Shown here piece by piece: positions 34,461-43,271 of a DNA stretch of 64,000 nucleotides. Within the stretch, counting starts at the first letter, position 1. Every line of letters begins with the position of its first letter. The notes beneath the pieces were generated by a model that was not told where the DNA came from, searched no databases, and was given only the letters and a program-made list of their open reading frames with translations. The position numbers and the translations under genes are program-made. Source of the DNA: Desulfovibrio aminophilus (lineage in GTDB: Bacteria; Desulfobacterota; Desulfovibrionia; Desulfovibrionales; Desulfovibrionaceae); NCBI RefSeq assembly GCF_023660105.1, contig NZ_JAMHGA010000028.1, positions 62,001 to 126,000 of the forward strand, written 5' to 3'.

Positions 34461-35018
34461 TTATGCCTTGCCGGCCTCTTCGGCCGAAACGTCCAGCACC
34501 AGACCGGCCTTGCGCATGATGTTGCGGTGCGCGAGCTTGATCTCCTTCACCCGCAGCTCGTAGATCTGCTGCCGGTCCCGGAAGTAGACGTCGAAGGCCA
34601 GCAGGGCCATGTTGTCCACCCGGGTCTCGAAGGCCAGAAGCTCGGCCAGCCGCCCCTGGTCCGACAGATCGTCGGCCAGGGCCTCGCGCAGGGCCTTCTT
34701 CAACAGGAAAACGAAGCTCAAGGCCACCGACGGCGCGAAATCCTGCACCGCCCTGATCTTCACCAGGCCATTCAGCGCGGCGCAGAGGGCGTCGGCGTCC
34801 TCCCAGGACAGGAGCAGGGAGAAGACCTCGCCCGCGGTGGAGCGGATGGCCTGGCCCACCGGGTTCTCGAACAGGTCCCGGTTGGCCTTCCAGACCTTCT
34901 GGGTCTCCGCCGGATAGGTGCCGAAAATAAGCTCCACCCAGCGGTCCACCAGCGGCTCCTCCAGAGCGGCCAGCTGCTCCAGGAGGGGCAAACGCCGTTG
35001 ATCCTCGGTCCGTGCCAT
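34461..35018 (-). CDS. RsbRD N-terminal-like protein heading the dsr operon
   Basis: A 185-residue all-helical cytoplasmic protein. Its pattern (LVDRWVELIFGTYPAET, then FENPVGQAIRSTAGEVF) matches the RsbRD N-terminal domain, a globin-like sensory fold found in stressosome proteins and some kinases. There is no kinase or STAS domain. It is the first gene of the dsrMKJOP transcript; a homologue in this position is common in Desulfovibrio. It may sense a signal linked to sulfite reduction, but no function is established. The ribosome site is weak. Confidence 0.8.
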   Translation of the reverse strand: MARTEDQRRLPLLEQLAALEEPLVDRWVELIFGTYPAETQKVWKANRDLFENPVGQAIRSTAGEVFSLLLSWEDADALCAALNGLVKIRAVQDFAPSVALSFVFLLKKALREALADDLSDQGRLAELLAFETRVDNMALLAFDVYFRDRQQIYELRVKEIKLAHRNIMRKAGLVLDVSAEEAGKA

Positions 35019-35092
35019 ATCGCGCCACAGCGGCCGCGCCGCCCGGGGGGGCGCGCGTCCGCGTCGTCAGTATGTTCGTGTCTGTCGGAGGT

Positions 35093-35108
35093 CGTGAAAT
35101 CTCTCACG
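35093..35108 (-). promoter_or_regulatory. CRP/FNR- or Rex-type operator in the dsr leader
   Basis: CGTGA-N6-TCACG is a perfect inverted repeat with the GTGA-N6-TCAC spacing of CRP/FNR family sites (for example HcpR) and also close to the Rex box. It is centred about 15 bases after the predicted transcription start, a position suited to repression. Confidence 0.55.
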
Positions 35109-35121
35109 TTTAAACACCGCC

Positions 35122-35150
35122 CTTATTTCAGACCAAGGGCAAAAGGTCAA
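35122..35150 (-). promoter_or_regulatory. Sigma-70 promoter of the dsr operon
   Basis: On the minus strand TTGACC (35150-35145) and AATAAG (35127-35122) are 17 bases apart, with TGA just before the -10 element. Transcription would begin near 35115, leaving a leader of about 97 bases. The rest of 35019-35326 shows no gene. Confidence 0.6.
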
Positions 35151-35326
35151 TCCGTTTTCCGGGATTTCCCGACGCGGCGAGAGGGATTCCGATCCGCGCG
35201 GGCGCTTTTCCCTCAAGCCCTGAAACGGCGGCCTCCGGCCGGACGTCCCTGGGACGTGAACATCATTCGTCAACCCTGGGCGCGAATCCCCAGACGGCCG
35301 CATCGCGGTCACGGAGGACCATCGAC

Positions 35327-35740
35327 ATGCGTGTTTCCCCCCACTTCTTCTGGAGCTCCATCCTCGTCCTTTCCCTGGTCACGGGCCTGTCGGCCCTGGG
35401 CCTCGCCTGGGACGGCAAGCCGGGCCCAGGCCCCGGCGACGGCCCGGCCCGACTCGATCCGGGCAAACAGGCCCTGCTCGACAAGCTCCTGGAGGAACAC
35501 CGCAAGACCGTGCAACCCCTGCTCGACCAGCTCTTCGTCAAGGAGCACGAACTCAGGGCCCTGGAGCGCCGGTCCAAGGCCGACCTCCCGGCCGTGCGCG
35601 CCGCGGCCGAGGAGATCGTGAGCCTGCGCGGGCAGGTTTTCGAGCAGGATGAGGCCTTCCGGGCCAAGGTCCTGAAAGAGACCGGGCTGCGCCTGCCCCC
35701 GCCCCCGCCGTGCGGACGGCTTGCTCCCGAGCCCATCTGA
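35327..35740 (+). CDS. ZraP/Spy-like periplasmic protein, first paralogue
   Basis: A 137-residue exported protein with an N-terminal signal (residues 8-28) and a helical core (LLEEHRKTVQPLLDQLFVKEHELRALE, quoted in parts: LLEEHRKTVQPL then LFVKEHELRALE) that closely parallels the second paralogue at 35990. ZraP/Spy/CnrX-type proteins are zinc-binding or chaperone-like periplasmic sensors. The C-terminus ends in a proline run and one cysteine rather than the Gly/His/Tyr tail of its neighbour. The GGAGG ribosome site supports the start. It is divergent from the dsr operon. Confidence 0.75.
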   Translation: MRVSPHFFWSSILVLSLVTGLSALGLAWDGKPGPGPGDGPARLDPGKQALLDKLLEEHRKTVQPLLDQLFVKEHELRALERRSKADLPAVRAAAEEIVSLRGQVFEQDEAFRAKVLKETGLRLPPPPPCGRLAPEPI

Positions 35741-35850
35741 TCCCCCGGCGGGAGGGTCCGGCCCTCCCGCCCCCTTCTCCCGCCTCCGCCGCGCCCCCGT
35801 CGCCCGTCCCCGCCCACGCCCGCGCAATGTGCAGGATGTTGCATGGATTC

Positions 35851-35870
35851 ATGTGCTGTTTATTGCACAT
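35851..35870 (+). promoter_or_regulatory. Putative enhancer-binding site
   Basis: ATGTGC-N8-GCACAT is a perfect inverted repeat about 75 bases upstream of the sigma-54 -12 element. Another partial site (AATGTGCA then TTGCATG) lies at 35825-35844. The half-sites match those at 19399-19447. Confidence 0.55.
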
Positions 35871-35921
35871 CGCGATCCGCGGATGCCGCATTTATACATT
35901 GATATTATTCCCTTTTCATCG

Positions 35922-35939
35922 TTGGCACGGCCTATGCTT
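35922..35939 (+). promoter_or_regulatory. Sigma-54 promoter of the ZraP-like gene cluster
   Basis: TTGGCACGGCCTATGCTT fits the -24/-12 consensus: GG at 35924-35925 and GC at 35936-35937 are 10 bases apart. The start would be near 35949, 40 bases before the gene. In enterobacteria zraP is also driven by sigma-54 and the activator ZraR. Confidence 0.75.
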
Positions 35940-35989
35940 CATCCCGAACAAAACAAAGGCCGCGCCCCGCGGCCAAGGAGGATTTCACG

Positions 35990-36487
35990 ATGACCAAGAC
36001 CGCCACCCGTTCCGCCTGGTACCTGGGACTGGCCCTGAGCATGGTGCTCGGACTCGCCGCCGCTTCCTACGCCTTCGGAGGCTACGGTCACGGCATGGGC
36101 CCCGGCTACGGCATGATGAACGACTACGCCCAGCTCACCCCGGAGAAGCGCGCCGCCGTGGACAAGCTTTTCGCCGAGCACCGCAAGGCCGTGCAGCCCC
36201 TGCGCGACGAGCTGTTCATCAAGCAGGCCGAGCTGGACGCCGTGGAGCGCCAGCAGAACCCGGACCTGAACGCCGTGCGCACCCTGGCCAAGGACATCAC
36301 CGTGCTGCGCGGCAAGCTGGCCGACCAGCGTGACGCCTTCCGGGCCAAGGTCGAAAAGGAGACCGGCATCGAGATGGGTCCCGGCCGCGGCTACGGCATG
36401 GGTTACGGCCACGGCTACGGCCACGACGGCTACGGCATGGGCTACGGCCGCGGCATGGGTTCCGGCGGCGGCTGCGGCCGCTGGTAG
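35990..36487 (+). CDS. zraP: ZraP/Spy-like zinc-resistance-associated periplasmic protein
   Basis: A 165-residue exported protein. The signal peptide (residues 8-28) is followed by GGYGHGMGPGYGMM, a helical core with KLFAEHRKAVQPLRDELF, and a tail of about 35 residues rich in Gly, Tyr and His (GYGMGYGHGYGHDGYG) ending GGGCGRW. ZraP-type proteins bind zinc and act as periplasmic chaperones, lowering envelope stress. An AAGGAGG ribosome site precedes it. It heads a cluster with a DUF2318 protein and an FtsX-type ABC system and is the first gene after the sigma-54 promoter. Confidence 0.85.
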   Translation: MTKTATRSAWYLGLALSMVLGLAAASYAFGGYGHGMGPGYGMMNDYAQLTPEKRAAVDKLFAEHRKAVQPLRDELFIKQAELDAVERQQNPDLNAVRTLAKDITVLRGKLADQRDAFRAKVEKETGIEMGPGRGYGMGYGHGYGHDGYGMGYGRGMGSGGGCGRW

Positions 36488-36566
36488 GCCCCACGATTCC
36501 CGGGACGGAGGCCGGGCGCGCTCCCGGCCCTCCGTCCCCTTCCCCCCTCGCCCCTGGAGACCTCCG

Positions 36567-37025
36567 ATGACCAAGCGCTTCCTCTTCCGCCTCGCCGTGC
36601 TGATGCTCATCCTCGGCATGGCCGGCGTGGCCCACGCCTTCTTCGGCATGTTCGACCGGGGCCCGCGCATGCTCCAGCCCGACAAGGGCGTGGTGCGCCT
36701 GTCCCTGGACCAGTTCCGCGACGGCCAGGCCCATCGCTACGCCCTGGACGTGGCCGGCAAGACCGTGCCCTTCTTCGTGATCCAGAGCCGCGACGGCGTG
36801 GCCCGGGCCGCCTTCGACGCCTGCGACGTCTGCTGGGCCGAGCGCAAGGGCTACTCCCAGGACGGCGACTTCATGGTCTGCGACAACTGCGGCCAGCGCT
36901 TCCACACCTCGCGCATCAACGAGGTCAAGGGCGGCTGCAACCCCGCTCCCCTGGAGCGGACCGTGGACGGCGGCGACCTGGTCATCCGGGTCGCGGACAT
37001 CGCGGCCGGAGCCCGCTACTTCTAG
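36567..37025 (+). CDS. Exported DUF2318 Fe-S/metal-binding-like protein
   Basis: A 152-residue protein with a signal peptide (residues 5-24). The mature domain carries paired cysteines (CDVCW and CDNCGQRFH) and a further cysteine (GGCNPAPL), the pattern of DUF2318. Fused or adjacent DUF2318 proteins occur with FTR1-type and FtsX-type metal transport systems; the order DUF2318-permease-ATPase here recalls the Campylobacter Cj1660-Cj1663 iron-uptake region. The start at 36567 puts the signal peptide first; the frame stays open upstream within zraP. It lies eight bases before the permease gene. Confidence 0.8.
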   Translation: MTKRFLFRLAVLMLILGMAGVAHAFFGMFDRGPRMLQPDKGVVRLSLDQFRDGQAHRYALDVAGKTVPFFVIQSRDGVARAAFDACDVCWAERKGYSQDGDFMVCDNCGQRFHTSRINEVKGGCNPAPLERTVDGGDLVIRVADIAAGARYF

Positions 37026-37032
37026 GCCGCCC

Positions 37033-38208
37033 ATGAACCTCTGCACCATCCCGCTGCGCAACCTGCGCCGCAAGCCGTTCAAGAACCTGCTCCTGGCCCT
37101 GGTCCTGACCCTGGGCGTGGCCGCCATCACGGCCCTGTCCGGCGTCTCCCGGGTGGTCGGCGAGAGCCTGGAAAAGAAGCTCACGGCCTACGGCGCGAAC
37201 ATCCTCGTGACCCCGCGCTCGGAAAAACTCACCGTGAGCTACGGCGGCCTGGCCCTGGGCGACATGCTCTACGGCCTGGAATACCTGGACGAGGCCGCCG
37301 CCCAAAAGGCCATCGACGGCATCGCCCTGCGCAGGAACGTGAGCGTGGTCGCGCCCAAGCTCGTGGTCCCGGCTGAGTCCGGCGGCACGGCCCTGGCCGT
37401 GGTCGGCGTGCGCTTCGACCGCGAGCGCCTGCTCAAGGGCTACTGGAGCCTGGCCGGAACCTGGCCCGCCTCGGACTCCCAGGTCCTGCTCGGCTCCCGC
37501 GCCGCCGCCCGCCTGGGCGGAGCCGCCGGGCCCCTGGCCCCGGGCCACGCGCTGCGCATCTCCGGCCGCGACCTGACCGTGTCCGGCGTGCTGGCCGAAA
37601 CCGGCGGCGACGACGACAACGCGGCCTTCGCCACCCTGCCCCTGGCCCAGTCCCTGGCCAAGATGCCGGGCAAGGCCAATCTCCTGGAGGTCGCCGCGCT
37701 CTGCGCCGGGTGCCCCATCGAGGACATCGTGGCCCAGCTCGCCGCCGCCCTGCCCCACACCGAGGTCAAGGCCCTGCGCCAGGTGGTGGAGCAGCGCATG
37801 TACTCCGTGCATTTCGTGAAGAACCTGGCCCTGGCGGTGAGCCTGGTGATCCTGCTCACGGCCTGCGCCATGGTGGCCGCCAGCATGCTCTCCTCGGTGA
37901 ACGAGCGCGTGCGCGAGATCGGCCTGCTGCGCTCCCTGGGCTTCTCCCGTGGGGCGGTGTTCTCCCTGTTCAGCTTCGAGGCCCTGGTCCTGGGCCTGGC
38001 CTCGGGCCTGGCGGGCCACCTGCTCGGCTTCTCGGCCACCGGGCCGATCCTGGCCGCGCTGCACGCCGAGGGCGGGACCCCCGTCTTCAGCCTCGCGGCC
38101 CTGGCCCTGACCGCCGGGTCCATCTCCCTGGTGAGCATGCTCTCATCCCTGTTCCCGGCCTGGCAGGCGTCGCGCGTGGACCCCTCCCAGGCCCTGGTTT
38201 CCCTCTAG
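37033..38208 (+). CDS. FtsX-like ABC permease
   Basis: A 391-residue membrane protein with one helix near residues 17-38, a large extracytoplasmic MacB-like domain, and three C-terminal helices (about 268-290, 312-338, 352-376). It forms an ABC system with the ATPase that begins 12 bases downstream. Placed after a DUF2318 protein and ZraP, it probably moves a metal or metal-stress-related substrate, but the direction is uncertain because FtsX-type systems can also be mechanical transducers. Confidence 0.87.
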   Translation: MNLCTIPLRNLRRKPFKNLLLALVLTLGVAAITALSGVSRVVGESLEKKLTAYGANILVTPRSEKLTVSYGGLALGDMLYGLEYLDEAAAQKAIDGIALRRNVSVVAPKLVVPAESGGTALAVVGVRFDRERLLKGYWSLAGTWPASDSQVLLGSRAAARLGGAAGPLAPGHALRISGRDLTVSGVLAETGGDDDNAAFATLPLAQSLAKMPGKANLLEVAALCAGCPIEDIVAQLAAALPHTEVKALRQVVEQRMYSVHFVKNLALAVSLVILLTACAMVAASMLSSVNERVREIGLLRSLGFSRGAVFSLFSFEALVLGLASGLAGHLLGFSATGPILAALHAEGGTPVFSLAALALTAGSISLVSMLSSLFPAWQASRVDPSQALVSL

Positions 38209-38220
38209 GAGGTCCGTTCC

Positions 38221-38901
<681 letters not shown>

Positions 38902-38993
38902 GAAAGAGGACGGCGGGGCTGTTCCGCCTCCCTGAACACCGGGCCGCGTCCCCGGCCGCGACAGAATCTCCTCTCCACCTCCCCTCCGTAACC

Positions 38994-39022
38994 GGGGGCC
39001 GCATCCGTCCGATGCGGCCCCC
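38994..39022. repeat. Inverted repeat of 12-bp arms
   Basis: GGGGGCCGCATC (38994-39005) pairs with GATGCGGCCCCC (39011-39022) across five bases. There is no T tract, so it may be a structured 3' end rather than a classical terminator of the ABC operon. Confidence 0.5.
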
Positions 39023-39102
39023 GCCGGCTTCGCCGGTTCATAAGAAGACGGAGAGGGGCGACAAAAGAGCCTCCTTGCCTTTCTACAACCCGGCGAAGCC
39101 GG
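39023..39102. repeat. Dispersed palindromic repeat, full copy
   Basis: GCCGGCTTCGCCGG, TTCATAAGAAGACGGAGAGG, a variable middle, TGCCTTTCTACAA and CCGGC-GAA-GCCGG form a complete unit. It directly abuts the operator of the MarR gene. Confidence 0.8.
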
Positions 39103-39120
39103 TTGACAACTGGTTGTCGA
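39103..39120. promoter_or_regulatory. MarR-type operator overlapping the -35 element
   Basis: TTGACAACTGGTTGTCGA contains GACAAC-TG-GTTGTC, an inverted repeat of the MarR type, and includes TTGACA (39103-39108). It is 19 bases before the regulator gene, so autorepression is likely. Confidence 0.65.
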
Positions 39121-39138
39121 TGAGGCAGCGTCGGGGCC

Positions 39139-39609
39139 ATGAAACCGGCGGCATCCCTCACCCCGCTGTCGCGGCTGACCCTGCTGGTCTTCCGGGCGCA
39201 GCAGGCCATCACCCGCGACGGCGACCGGCTGGCCGCGCCCTGGGGCGTCACGGCCGCGCAATGGAAGGCGCTCGGTGCGGTGAGCCTGGCCGAAGGTTCC
39301 GCCACGGCGGCGGCAGTGGGGCGGCGCATGGGCATGAGCCGCCAGGCCGCGGCCAAGCAGACCCGGATCCTGGCGGAGCGCGGCCTGCTGGAGCGCCGGG
39401 AGAACCCGGCGGACGCCCGGGCCCCGGTCTATTCCCTGACTCCGCTGGGCCGGGCGACCCTGGAGGAGATCGGCGCGGCCTGGGCCCGGCGCGGCAAAAC
39501 CCTGGCCAAGGGCCTGGACGACGCGTGCCTGGACGAGGCCTGCGGGGTGCTGAAGGGCCTGCTGGACCGGCTGGAAGGGCCGCCGGGCCCGCCCACGGGC
39601 TGGACCTGA
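39139..39609 (+). CDS. MarR family transcriptional regulator
   Basis: A 156-residue winged-helix repressor. The recognition-helix region reads VGRRMGMSRQAAAKQTRIL (about residues 60-78) and the wing RRENPADARAPVYSLT. It probably binds the palindrome in front of its own gene and could also control the following DUF169 gene 56 bases downstream. The ligand is unknown. Confidence 0.9.
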   Translation: MKPAASLTPLSRLTLLVFRAQQAITRDGDRLAAPWGVTAAQWKALGAVSLAEGSATAAAVGRRMGMSRQAAAKQTRILAERGLLERRENPADARAPVYSLTPLGRATLEEIGAAWARRGKTLAKGLDDACLDEACGVLKGLLDRLEGPPGPPTGWT

Positions 39610-39665
39610 GGCCCTCCCGGCGCGGCGGACGCCGAACAGTCCTTGAACCCTTTGAGGAGGAGGCC

Positions 39666-40517
39666 ATGAACGACCTGCGCGAACGGCTCGACGGACTGCT
39701 GGAGGCCCTGGGCAAGGCCGAGGAGCCCGTCGGCGTGTTCTACTCCGACCGCGAACCGGCCCTGGGCTTCGCGCCCAAGCCCGGCCCGCCCATCTCCGCC
39801 GAACTGGAGCAAAGCGGGGCCATCGACTTCCGGGCCGTGTTCGAAAATTTCTCCTGCGTGCTCGGCAACATCTGGATGGCCCGCAAGAAGGGCATGCCCG
39901 CCTGGCTCACGGCCGAGCGCTACGGCTGCCCCGGGGCCTCGTTCCACTGCGGCTTCCACGCGCCCCAGCTGGAATTCATCGCCCGCTACGTGTCCACGGG
40001 CGCGCCCCAGGCCGCCCCGGGCGAACGCTACCTGCCCTCGCCCGAGGCCGTGCGCGGCTACTTCGCGGCCCTCTCGCCCCGGCCCGCCCCGGCCCGGGCC
40101 TGCGTATTCAAGCCCCTGTCCCTGCTGGAGCCCGGCGAGCAGCCGGAGGTGGTCGTCTTCTTCGCCCGGGGCGAAGCGCTCGGCGGGCTCTGCCAGCTGG
40201 CCTGCTTCGCCAGCGGCGACGTGGAGGCCGTGGCCATGCCCTTCGGCGCGGGCTGCGCCAGCATCCTGGCCTGGCCCCTGCGCTACCTGGAGCAGGGCCG
40301 GGAGCGGGCCGTGGTCGGCGGCCAAGACCCCTCCTGCCGCAAGTTCCTCAAGGTGGACGAGCTGACCTTCGCCGCGCCCTGGTCCCTGTTCGAGAAGATG
40401 CTCGCGGCCTGGCCGGACTCCTTCCTGGCGCACCACTCCTGGGAGGACCCGCGCAAGAAGGCCCTGCGCAGCCGCCGGACCTGGGGCGAGGACGGCGCGG
40501 AGGCCGGGCGGGCCTGA
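39666..40517 (+). CDS. DUF169 family protein
   Basis: A 283-residue cytoplasmic protein of the DUF169 family (COG2043), common in anaerobic bacteria and archaea and of unknown biochemical role. Conserved features include EPVGVFY at the N-terminus, FENFSCVLGNIW near residue 60, CPGASFHCGF, and CASILAWPL late in the protein, with several cysteines that could bind metal. A strong GGAGGAGG site fixes the start at 39666 although the frame is open far upstream. Confidence 0.82.
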   Translation: MNDLRERLDGLLEALGKAEEPVGVFYSDREPALGFAPKPGPPISAELEQSGAIDFRAVFENFSCVLGNIWMARKKGMPAWLTAERYGCPGASFHCGFHAPQLEFIARYVSTGAPQAAPGERYLPSPEAVRGYFAALSPRPAPARACVFKPLSLLEPGEQPEVVVFFARGEALGGLCQLACFASGDVEAVAMPFGAGCASILAWPLRYLEQGRERAVVGGQDPSCRKFLKVDELTFAAPWSLFEKMLAAWPDSFLAHHSWEDPRKKALRSRRTWGEDGAEAGRA

Positions 40518-40527
40518 TCCGGGCCGT

Positions 40528-40556
40528 TTGACACCCCGCCCCGGATGGCGGATAAA
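40528..40556 (+). promoter_or_regulatory. Sigma-70 promoter of the lemA operon
   Basis: TTGACA (40528-40533) and GATAAA (40551-40556) are 17 bases apart; the start of lemA is 24 bases further. Confidence 0.6.
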
Positions 40557-40579
40557 AGGCCCGGAACCGTGGAGGGGCC

Positions 40580-41137
40580 ATGACCATCCTGTACATCCTG
40601 CTGGGCGCTTCAGGCCTGGTGCTGCTCTGGCTCGTGCTGGTCTACAACCGGCTCGTGCGCGGCCGGAACATGGTCCGCGAGGCCTGGAGCGGCATCGACG
40701 TGCAGCTCAAGCGCCGCGCGGACCTCATCCCCAACCTGGTGGAGACGGTCAAGGGCTACGCGGCCCACGAAAAGGAAGCCCTGACCCGGGTCACGGAACT
40801 GCGCGCCAAGAGCCTCTCCGGCGGCGGCGCGGCCGAGCAGGGCCGCGTGCAGGCCGAGCTGGGCCGGGCCCTCACCGGGCTCTTCGCCGTGGCCGAGGCC
40901 TACCCCGAGCTCAAGGCCGACGCCTCCTTCCGCCAACTCCAGGGCGACCTGACCAACCTCGAGGAGCAGGTCCAGCTGGCCCGGCGCTACTACAACGGCG
41001 CGGCCCGCGACATGAACATCGCCGTGGAGTCCTTCCCCAACAACCTCGTGGCCGGGGCCTTCGGCTTCCAAACCGTGGAGTACTTCGAGCTGGAGGACGC
41101 GGCCGACCGCGCGGTCCCGGACGTGTCCTTCAAGTAG
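40580..41137 (+). CDS. LemA family protein
   Basis: A 185-residue protein with one N-terminal membrane helix (residues 2-22) and a helical bundle. The family signature NRLVRGRNMVREAWSGIDVQ and the later RRYYNGAARDMN are present. LemA proteins are anchored in the inner membrane with no established activity. It is paired, seven bases apart, with the DUF2207 protein, an arrangement conserved in many bacteria. Confidence 0.93.
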   Translation: MTILYILLGASGLVLLWLVLVYNRLVRGRNMVREAWSGIDVQLKRRADLIPNLVETVKGYAAHEKEALTRVTELRAKSLSGGGAAEQGRVQAELGRALTGLFAVAEAYPELKADASFRQLQGDLTNLEEQVQLARRYYNGAARDMNIAVESFPNNLVAGAFGFQTVEYFELEDAADRAVPDVSFK

Positions 41138-41144
41138 GCCCCCC

Positions 41145-43049
41145 ATGCGGCGCGGCCTGTTCCTCTCCCTCGCCGCCCTGGCGGCCCTCTTCCTGTCGCT
41201 TCTCCAGGCGCTCCCGGCCCAGGCCGAGGAGGCCATCCTCTCCTTCGAGAGCCGCGTCCGCGTGCTGGAGAACGGCTCCCTGGACGTGACCGAGACCCTG
41301 CGCGTGCGCGCCGAGGGCGAGCGCATCCGCCACGGGATCTACCGCGACTTTCCCACGGACTACGCCGGTCCCCGGGGCCGGGTGGCGCGGGTGGGCTTCG
41401 CGCTCAAGTCCGTCGAGCGCGACGGACGGCCCGAGCCCTGGCATGAGGAGCGCATCCCCGGCGGCCGCCGCGTGTACCTCGGCTCCAAGGATTCCCTGGT
41501 GAAGCGCGGCGCGCACGTCTGGGTGCTGCGCTACGCCACGGACCGCCAGATCGGATTCTTCAAGGACTACGACGAGATATACTGGAACGCCACGGGCAAC
41601 GGCTGGCTCTTCCCGATCCTCTCGGCCCGGGCCGTGGTGGAGCCGCCCGCCGGGGCCAGGATTCTCGACGCCCAGGCCTACACCGGGCCCGAGGGCTCCA
41701 CGGAACAGGACGCCCGCGTGGGCATCGAGCCCGGCCGGGCGGTCTTCGAGGCCGGCCGCGTCCTGGCCCCGGGCGAGGGCCTGACCGTGACCACGGCCTG
41801 GCCCAAGGGCTTCGTCACCGAGCCCACGGCCAAGGAGCGCGCCCGCGACATGCTGGCCGCCGACGCCCCGGCCGTCGCGGCCCTGGCCGGATTCATCGCG
41901 GTGCTCATCTACTACGTCCTGGCCTGGCGCATGGTCGGCCGCGACCCGGCCAAGGGCCCCATCGCGCCCCTGTTCGAACCTCCGGCCGGGCTCTCCCCGG
42001 CCGCCTGCCGCGTGCTCTGGCGCATGGGCTGCGACCGCGCCTGCCTGGCGGTCACGGTGCTTTCCCTGGCCGCGAAAAAGGCCCTGAGCATCAACGGCCC
42101 GGCCCCCTGGTCCCTGGTCCGCGCCCCCGGCGCGCCCGCCGACCTGCCCCCCGAGGAACGCGCCGTGCTCGACCGGCTCTTCCTGAGCGGGCCCGGCCCC
42201 CTGGCCTTGGGCAGCCAGAACGCGGACGTGCGCGGGGCCGAGGCCGCCCTGCGCTCCCAGCTCTCGCGCGTCTCCGCCCGCCTGGGGTTCCGCGAGAACC
42301 GGGGCTGGCTCCTGCCCGGCCTGGGCCTGACCCTGGCCACCCTCGGCGTGGTGATCCTCTGTCTGCCCGGCGGCGAGGAGCGCATCCAGGCCGGATTCCT
42401 GGCCCTCTGGCTGGGCGGCTGGACCGCCGCGGTCTGGATGCTCACCCTGCGCGTACGCGACGGTTTCCGGGCGGGCTTCCTCAAGGGCCTGCCCCTGCTG
42501 GTCTTCGCCCTGCCCTTCTGGGGCGGCGAACTCTTCGGCTTCACGGTCCTGGCCGCCGCCACCGGGCTTCCGGCAGCCGTGCTCTTCCTGGCCGCCGTCT
42601 GCCTGAACGTGCTCTTCGCCCACCTGCTCAAGGCCCCCAGCGTGGCGGGCCGCAAGCTCATGGACGGCATCGAGGGCTTCCGGCTCTTCCTCTCCGTGGC
42701 CGAGCAGCACCGTCTGGAGGTTCTCAATCCCCCGGACCTGACCCCGGAAGTCTTCGAAAAGTACCTGCCCCACGCCCTGGCCCTGGACGTGGAGAACGAG
42801 TGGGCCGAGCGTTTCGCCAACCGCCTGCGCGCCGCCGGGCAGGATCCGGCCGACTACTCGCCCACCTGGGCCGGAAGCCACTGGCGCGGCGGACCCGGCG
42901 GGCTCTCCCGCGACCTGTCCTCCTCCCTGGGCCCGGCCCTCTCGGCCTCGGCCGCGTCGCGCGGCTCGGCCCCGGGATCGCGCTCCGGCTCCTTCGGCGG
43001 CGGCCATTCCGGCGGCGGTGGCGGCGGTGGCGGTGGCGGCGGCTGGTGA
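41145..43049 (+). CDS. DUF2207 membrane protein with Gly-rich tail
   Basis: A 634-residue protein: signal peptide (residues 1-28), an extracytoplasmic DUF2207 domain (about 30-240, beginning ILSFESRVRVLENGSLDVTE), a membrane helix near 250, a cytoplasmic stretch, several helices around 390-500, and a tail of Ser/Gly ending in a run of eleven glycines and tryptophan. This tail type (GGGHSGGGGGGGGGGGW) is typical of the family, often a YgcG-like feature. The stop codon overlaps the first hairpin of a repeat. Confidence 0.88.
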   Translation: MRRGLFLSLAALAALFLSLLQALPAQAEEAILSFESRVRVLENGSLDVTETLRVRAEGERIRHGIYRDFPTDYAGPRGRVARVGFALKSVERDGRPEPWHEERIPGGRRVYLGSKDSLVKRGAHVWVLRYATDRQIGFFKDYDEIYWNATGNGWLFPILSARAVVEPPAGARILDAQAYTGPEGSTEQDARVGIEPGRAVFEAGRVLAPGEGLTVTTAWPKGFVTEPTAKERARDMLAADAPAVAALAGFIAVLIYYVLAWRMVGRDPAKGPIAPLFEPPAGLSPAACRVLWRMGCDRACLAVTVLSLAAKKALSINGPAPWSLVRAPGAPADLPPEERAVLDRLFLSGPGPLALGSQNADVRGAEAALRSQLSRVSARLGFRENRGWLLPGLGLTLATLGVVILCLPGGEERIQAGFLALWLGGWTAAVWMLTLRVRDGFRAGFLKGLPLLVFALPFWGGELFGFTVLAAATGLPAAVLFLAAVCLNVLFAHLLKAPSVAGRKLMDGIEGFRLFLSVAEQHRLEVLNPPDLTPEVFEKYLPHALALDVENEWAERFANRLRAAGQDPADYSPTWAGSHWRGGPGGLSRDLSSSLGPALSASAASRGSAPGSRSGSFGGGHSGGGGGGGGGGGW

Positions 43050-43210
43050 GCCTTCGGCTCATTATAGAAAGACGAAAAGACGCTGTTCCTCTCCGGCCGT
43101 TCCATAATCCCCCGAAGGGGGGGCCTTCGGCCCTCATCAGAAAGGCGGAACGGCGCTGTTCCTCTTCGGCCGCCCTTCTCCCCCGCCTTTCCATGATCCC
43201 CCGAAGGGGG
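43048..43210. repeat. Two tandem copies of the dispersed palindromic repeat
   Basis: The first copy runs from GAGCC-TTC-GGCTC (43048-43060) through ATTATAGAAAGACGAAAAGA to CCCCC-GAA-GGGGG (43109-43121). The second starts at GGGCC-TTC-GGCCC (43121-43133), continues with CAGAAAGGCGGAACGG and ends at CCCCC-GAA-GGGGG (43198-43210). They fill most of the gap between two genes. Confidence 0.85.
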
Positions 43211-43271
43211 TTGCCCGGGAGATTGGCGATGGGGTACCATGGCGGGTGAAAATCCGTCCGAGGAGGAGCCC

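Noticed and set aside
43005-43046. Glycine-codon run as an independent repeat or small gene
   Set aside because: It is the Gly-rich tail of the DUF2207 protein, a normal feature of that family.
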